A program made the translations under genes and the position numbers. From Citrus sinensis (taxonomy: Eukaryota; Streptophyta; Magnoliopsida; Sapindales; Rutaceae), in contig NC_068557.1 in the NCBI RefSeq assembly GCF_022201045.2, positions 25,893,501 through 25,957,500 on the forward strand: a DNA stretch of 64,000 nucleotides. Direction: 5' to 3'. Of this stretch, positions 61,193-64,000 are shown in pieces. The notes beneath the pieces were generated by a model. The model had not been told where the DNA came from, ran no database searches, and saw only the letters and a program-made list of their open reading frames with translations. Numbering within the stretch: position 1 is the stretch's first letter; each line of letters opens with the position of its first letter.

Positions 61193-62478
61193 AATAAATG
61201 TGGAGCTGGGCTCTTCTGTTACATTCTGCCTGCCATGTATATATTTTCCTAATTTATTGTATTTCATTTACCATTTCATAATAATCTGTCTTTTTAGATT
61301 TAGTAATTTCACGTGTTTGGTATTCCACTTGCTAAATGCGCATCCTACAAATGCCCAAAAAAAAATAAAAAAATTAGAGAATCAATTATTAAAAAAAATG
61401 AGAATTTTCAAGATAAAATGCAAATCACAGCTCAGTTGGTTGGCCTTTTGCAATGGAAGCGAAACAGTCAAGGGTTCCAGCAACACATTTAATTTAAGAA
61501 TAGAGAAGAATTGAGGGGCAGGATAACAGTGGTTGGGGGGCAATAAAGGAAGAGAAAAGGGAAAATGCCTTTTGATACCAGTGTTAGGATCCTCTAGAAT
61601 CTAGAATCCAATGTTAAGATCAAACATCCAAGAGCAAAAAGGGTATAATAAAATAATGACCAACACTGAGTTATTCACCTGGGGTTTAATAGCACCGTGT
61701 TTATTACTACTGTTATGTACCTTAATACAGGTTCTCTATTTGACATTAAAGTTGCGAGACCCCAGTTTTTTTAATCTGTTGTAAGTTGGAAATTGATTGT
61801 TAGAAGTAGACAATGTATAACTCTTTCAATTGTAGAGCCCTTATGGTAGTTAAAATATAACTCCATTATCAAAGCACCATAATATCCATATTCAGGGCAT
61901 ACAATAGCTTTGGAGGAAGATGATCATCAACGCATTTGCCCCAAACCGGCATAGCATACATTGTGTTATAGCATTAGCTTTTTCTGTCAGTCACTACCCA
62001 GCCATAGTGTGATTACTGATTACATACTACTACATAGTCTCTGAACATCATTAAGCTCAGAAGAGCTCAGCTTTGCTCTATTTCAGGACTCAAACAAATT
62101 TGTATATGTATGATAAAAACAATAATTAGCTCAATACACACCAAAAGTTACACGTGATGAGCTGCACATGGGGTTAGAATGCAATGAAGTGGGTAAATTC
62201 TTCTTTGCCAAGCATGTACCGAGTTGACAGTTGCCAAAACTGTACAGCAACCAGCAGCAGCTTCTATTAGCCTTTGGTTCCAGTTAACTTATAGAATCAA
62301 GTAATTGTTAATGCCTCTATTACCATGTACATGGAGGACCAAGGCCATACAAAGACATTAAGCTACTGGCTCTTGTATGCAGACAGTTCAGTACTTGCAC
62401 ACTTTCTATCAAAGCAACGTATGACTTCAATCCATGCAATGGCAAAAAAACTCGTTTCTACTTGGTATGAGTCATCAC
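61193..62478. other. Convergent spacer between the DUF3531 gene and katanin p80
   Basis: Both 3' UTRs lie here. No coding region or element is supported. A TCTAGAATCTAGAATCCAATG duplication-like phrase (about 61590-61615) is the only small repeat noted. Confidence 0.45.
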
Positions 62479-63860
62479 TCATGAAACATCCTGAAGCGCT
62501 AAATTCAATTCTTGAGCGGATTTCGCAACGGAACCACCTCTTCTACAGGAAAAAATGGAGACTTAAAAATTAAAAATTAAAAATTAAAAAGAGGGAGAAA
62601 TAAAGAGCAGTTATTCAAGCTAAATTAATTGTTACCAACCTCATAAGAGTAGGCAAGCAGCATTTGACTTTTTCCAGCTCTATAAAGCAGCGATTGCAAC
62701 GTTCGATTCTAGAGTACCAAGCAACCATATCATCTCAGTTAAATCAATGTTATCCTATTTATCAGTGAAGCTAAGACATTAACGATGAGATAAATATGGA
62801 CAAACCTTTGTTCTGCCTCAATATCAACACCAACAGAAGTTGATGCTGATATTGCTGAGTAAATCATCGAACCAAATGTTCTGACAAGCTTTAGCAGAAT
62901 GTCCAAGGAGATGCTTAAATGCCTGAATAGGAGCAAACAGGCAATAAGCTGGCACCTCAATCACAAAATTGTGGATGCAAAACAATTTAAGAATGATGGT
63001 AGTTTATTTTGAAATTGGGTAATGACAAGATATAGAACACACCCTAAATTATGATTCAGATTAAATATACTTGTACTTGAGCAGTTTCGTAGCTTTTAGA
63101 ACTTAGATATTAATGGTTGGACTGCTGCCTATAAACTTAACTATTAGATAGAGGGATTAAATTAGCAAAGATGACAGAGCCAAAAGAACCAGATGGTCTT
63201 ATGCCAGAATCTCCTACTGTACCAACTGAATTATGATTTGGACCGTTGCCTATAAGCTTGATTATTAGATTTGAGGGATTATTCAGCATGATATCAGAAC
63301 CAAAATAACCAAATGTCTGTGGTTGTGATTAGTTGATCCACATGCCTAGCATGTCATGTCAGGTGTATTAAAGCTTAAGAAATAATGATGCTTTTACAAG
63401 TTTAATTTGTTGGGTTGAGTGATGATTTGAGAACTATCATTTCTTTGTCAATCCTTAGGACCTTCTTCCTTCACTTCCTTAGAGTATTTCTAGTCAAACT
63501 CCTAAATATCCAATTTCCCTTCTTCTATACAAGAAAGTTTTTAGTTTATCGAAAAATGATCCTTAAATGTAGCAAAGGGCTCAAGGAAGAAATGAATAGT
63601 AATCTATGTTATTTATCAACGATGCACCCACGTGGAAACCAAAATGGCTTGGCATTAAAAAATAAAATAAAGAAGAAAAAGAGAGAGAAAAATGCACACT
63701 CCCAAGTGCAGAATCTCCTATTATGATAAATACCACAATCTCCTTACCTATCCATGTCACTTTCAAGAAGGCCTGTCAGAAGAGGGAGGAGACAAGAGCA
63801 AATATCCAATGTGACAATTTCAATTTTCTCTGCGACAATGCTCATTACATCAGCAAGGAC
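62479..63860 (-). CDS. KTN80: Katanin p80 subunit, C-terminal exons (cut by right edge)
   Basis: The last four exons on the minus strand are 63748-63860, 62806-62922, 62640-62708 and 62479-62542; they join in frame, and TGA is at 62481-62479. They encode the con80 domain: VLADVMSIVAEKIEIVTLDI, CLLPLLTGLLESDMDR, HLSISLDILLKLVR, FGSMIYSAISASTSVGVDIE, AEQRIERCNRCFIELEKVKC and a tail GGSVAKSAQELNLALQDVS. This domain binds the katanin p60 AAA-ATPase and targets microtubule severing to branch and crossover points in the cell cortex. The WD40 part must lie to the right of the window. The intron at 62923-63747 is ordinary. Family recognition is strong although only about 120 residues are present. Confidence 0.92.
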
Positions 63861-64000
63861 CTGCAGTTTACAGCATACAAAAAACAAATGACAGAGGCCC
63901 CTCGAATTTGAATTTAGAAACATTACTTTATTTTCAACTGCAATATATTTAAAGATGGAGAAATATATTAATGAACACCAAGCTCTTACAGTGTGATCAG
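63861..64000 (-). other. Katanin p80 intron, running off the right edge
   Basis: The complement shows no open in-frame con80 sequence before the CTGCAG acceptor at 63861-63866, so this is intron. Confidence 0.6.

Noticed and set aside
62739-62960. 73-codon frame read as a free-standing small protein
   Set aside because: Its centre is an exon of katanin p80; the ends are intron sequence.
1-64000. LTR retroelements, virus-like elements, CRISPR arrays, complete rRNA or tRNA genes
   Set aside because: I scanned both strands for gag/pol-type motifs, long terminal repeats, spaced direct repeats and complete RNA genes; nothing convincing was seen.

Overview
The window is nuclear DNA from a flowering plant, almost certainly a eudicot. 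It is AT-rich, the genes carry many short introns, and several proteins have plastid transit peptides. Protein sequences and gene order point to a rosid; Citrus or a relative is plausible, but that is inference. The neighbours recall, from memory and without any search, Arabidopsis chromosome 5 around At5g08370-At5g08570 (alpha-galactosidases, katanin p80, a DUF3531 protein, plastid lipoyl synthase, ILP1, a WDR26 homologue, SPT4, pyruvate kinase). MIA40 recalls the partly duplicated At5g23 block. Exon models were assembled by hand from GT/AG sites, reading phase and family sequence. For every gene whose ends lie in the window, the exon lengths add up to a whole number of codons.

Layout, left to right: an unnamed minus-strand plant gene running off the left edge (201-1457); MIA40 (1873-3965); a plastid membrane protein of unknown role (4557-8302); plastid lipoyl synthase LIP1P (9604-12260); a decayed hAT transposon (about 13143-16110); a 197-bp piece of plastid rRNA operon (16250-16446); a Tourist-like MITE (17384-17792); a WDR26-type LisH/CTLH/WD40 gene (19530-23360); a damaged alpha-galactosidase gene on the minus strand (23900-27484); ILP1 on the minus strand (28075-32150); a fold-back element with a palindromic minisatellite (32330-33067); SPT4 (34063-36311); cytosolic pyruvate kinase (38313-42047); three intact tandem alpha-galactosidase genes (45623-48845, 50546-53257, 55771-58345) separated by MITE- and SINE-like insertions; a DUF3531 plastid protein (58776-61192); and the 3' end of katanin p80 on the minus strand, cut by the right edge (62479-63860).

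The genes do not form one pathway. They are housekeeping functions: mitochondrial and peroxisomal import, plastid lipoylation, E3-ligase scaffolding, splicing or transcription repression, transcription elongation, glycolysis and microtubule severing. The lineage-specific part is the alpha-galactosidase family: four copies share one 15-exon architecture, three are whole, and one is inverted, distant and apparently dead. Most accessory DNA is small non-autonomous transposons in introns and between genes. I found no recognisable LTR retroelement, virus-like element, CRISPR array or complete tRNA gene, and no convincing new molecular system. The most unusual structure is the 738-bp element close to the ILP1 start, which carries six copies of an 18-19-bp palindromic core.
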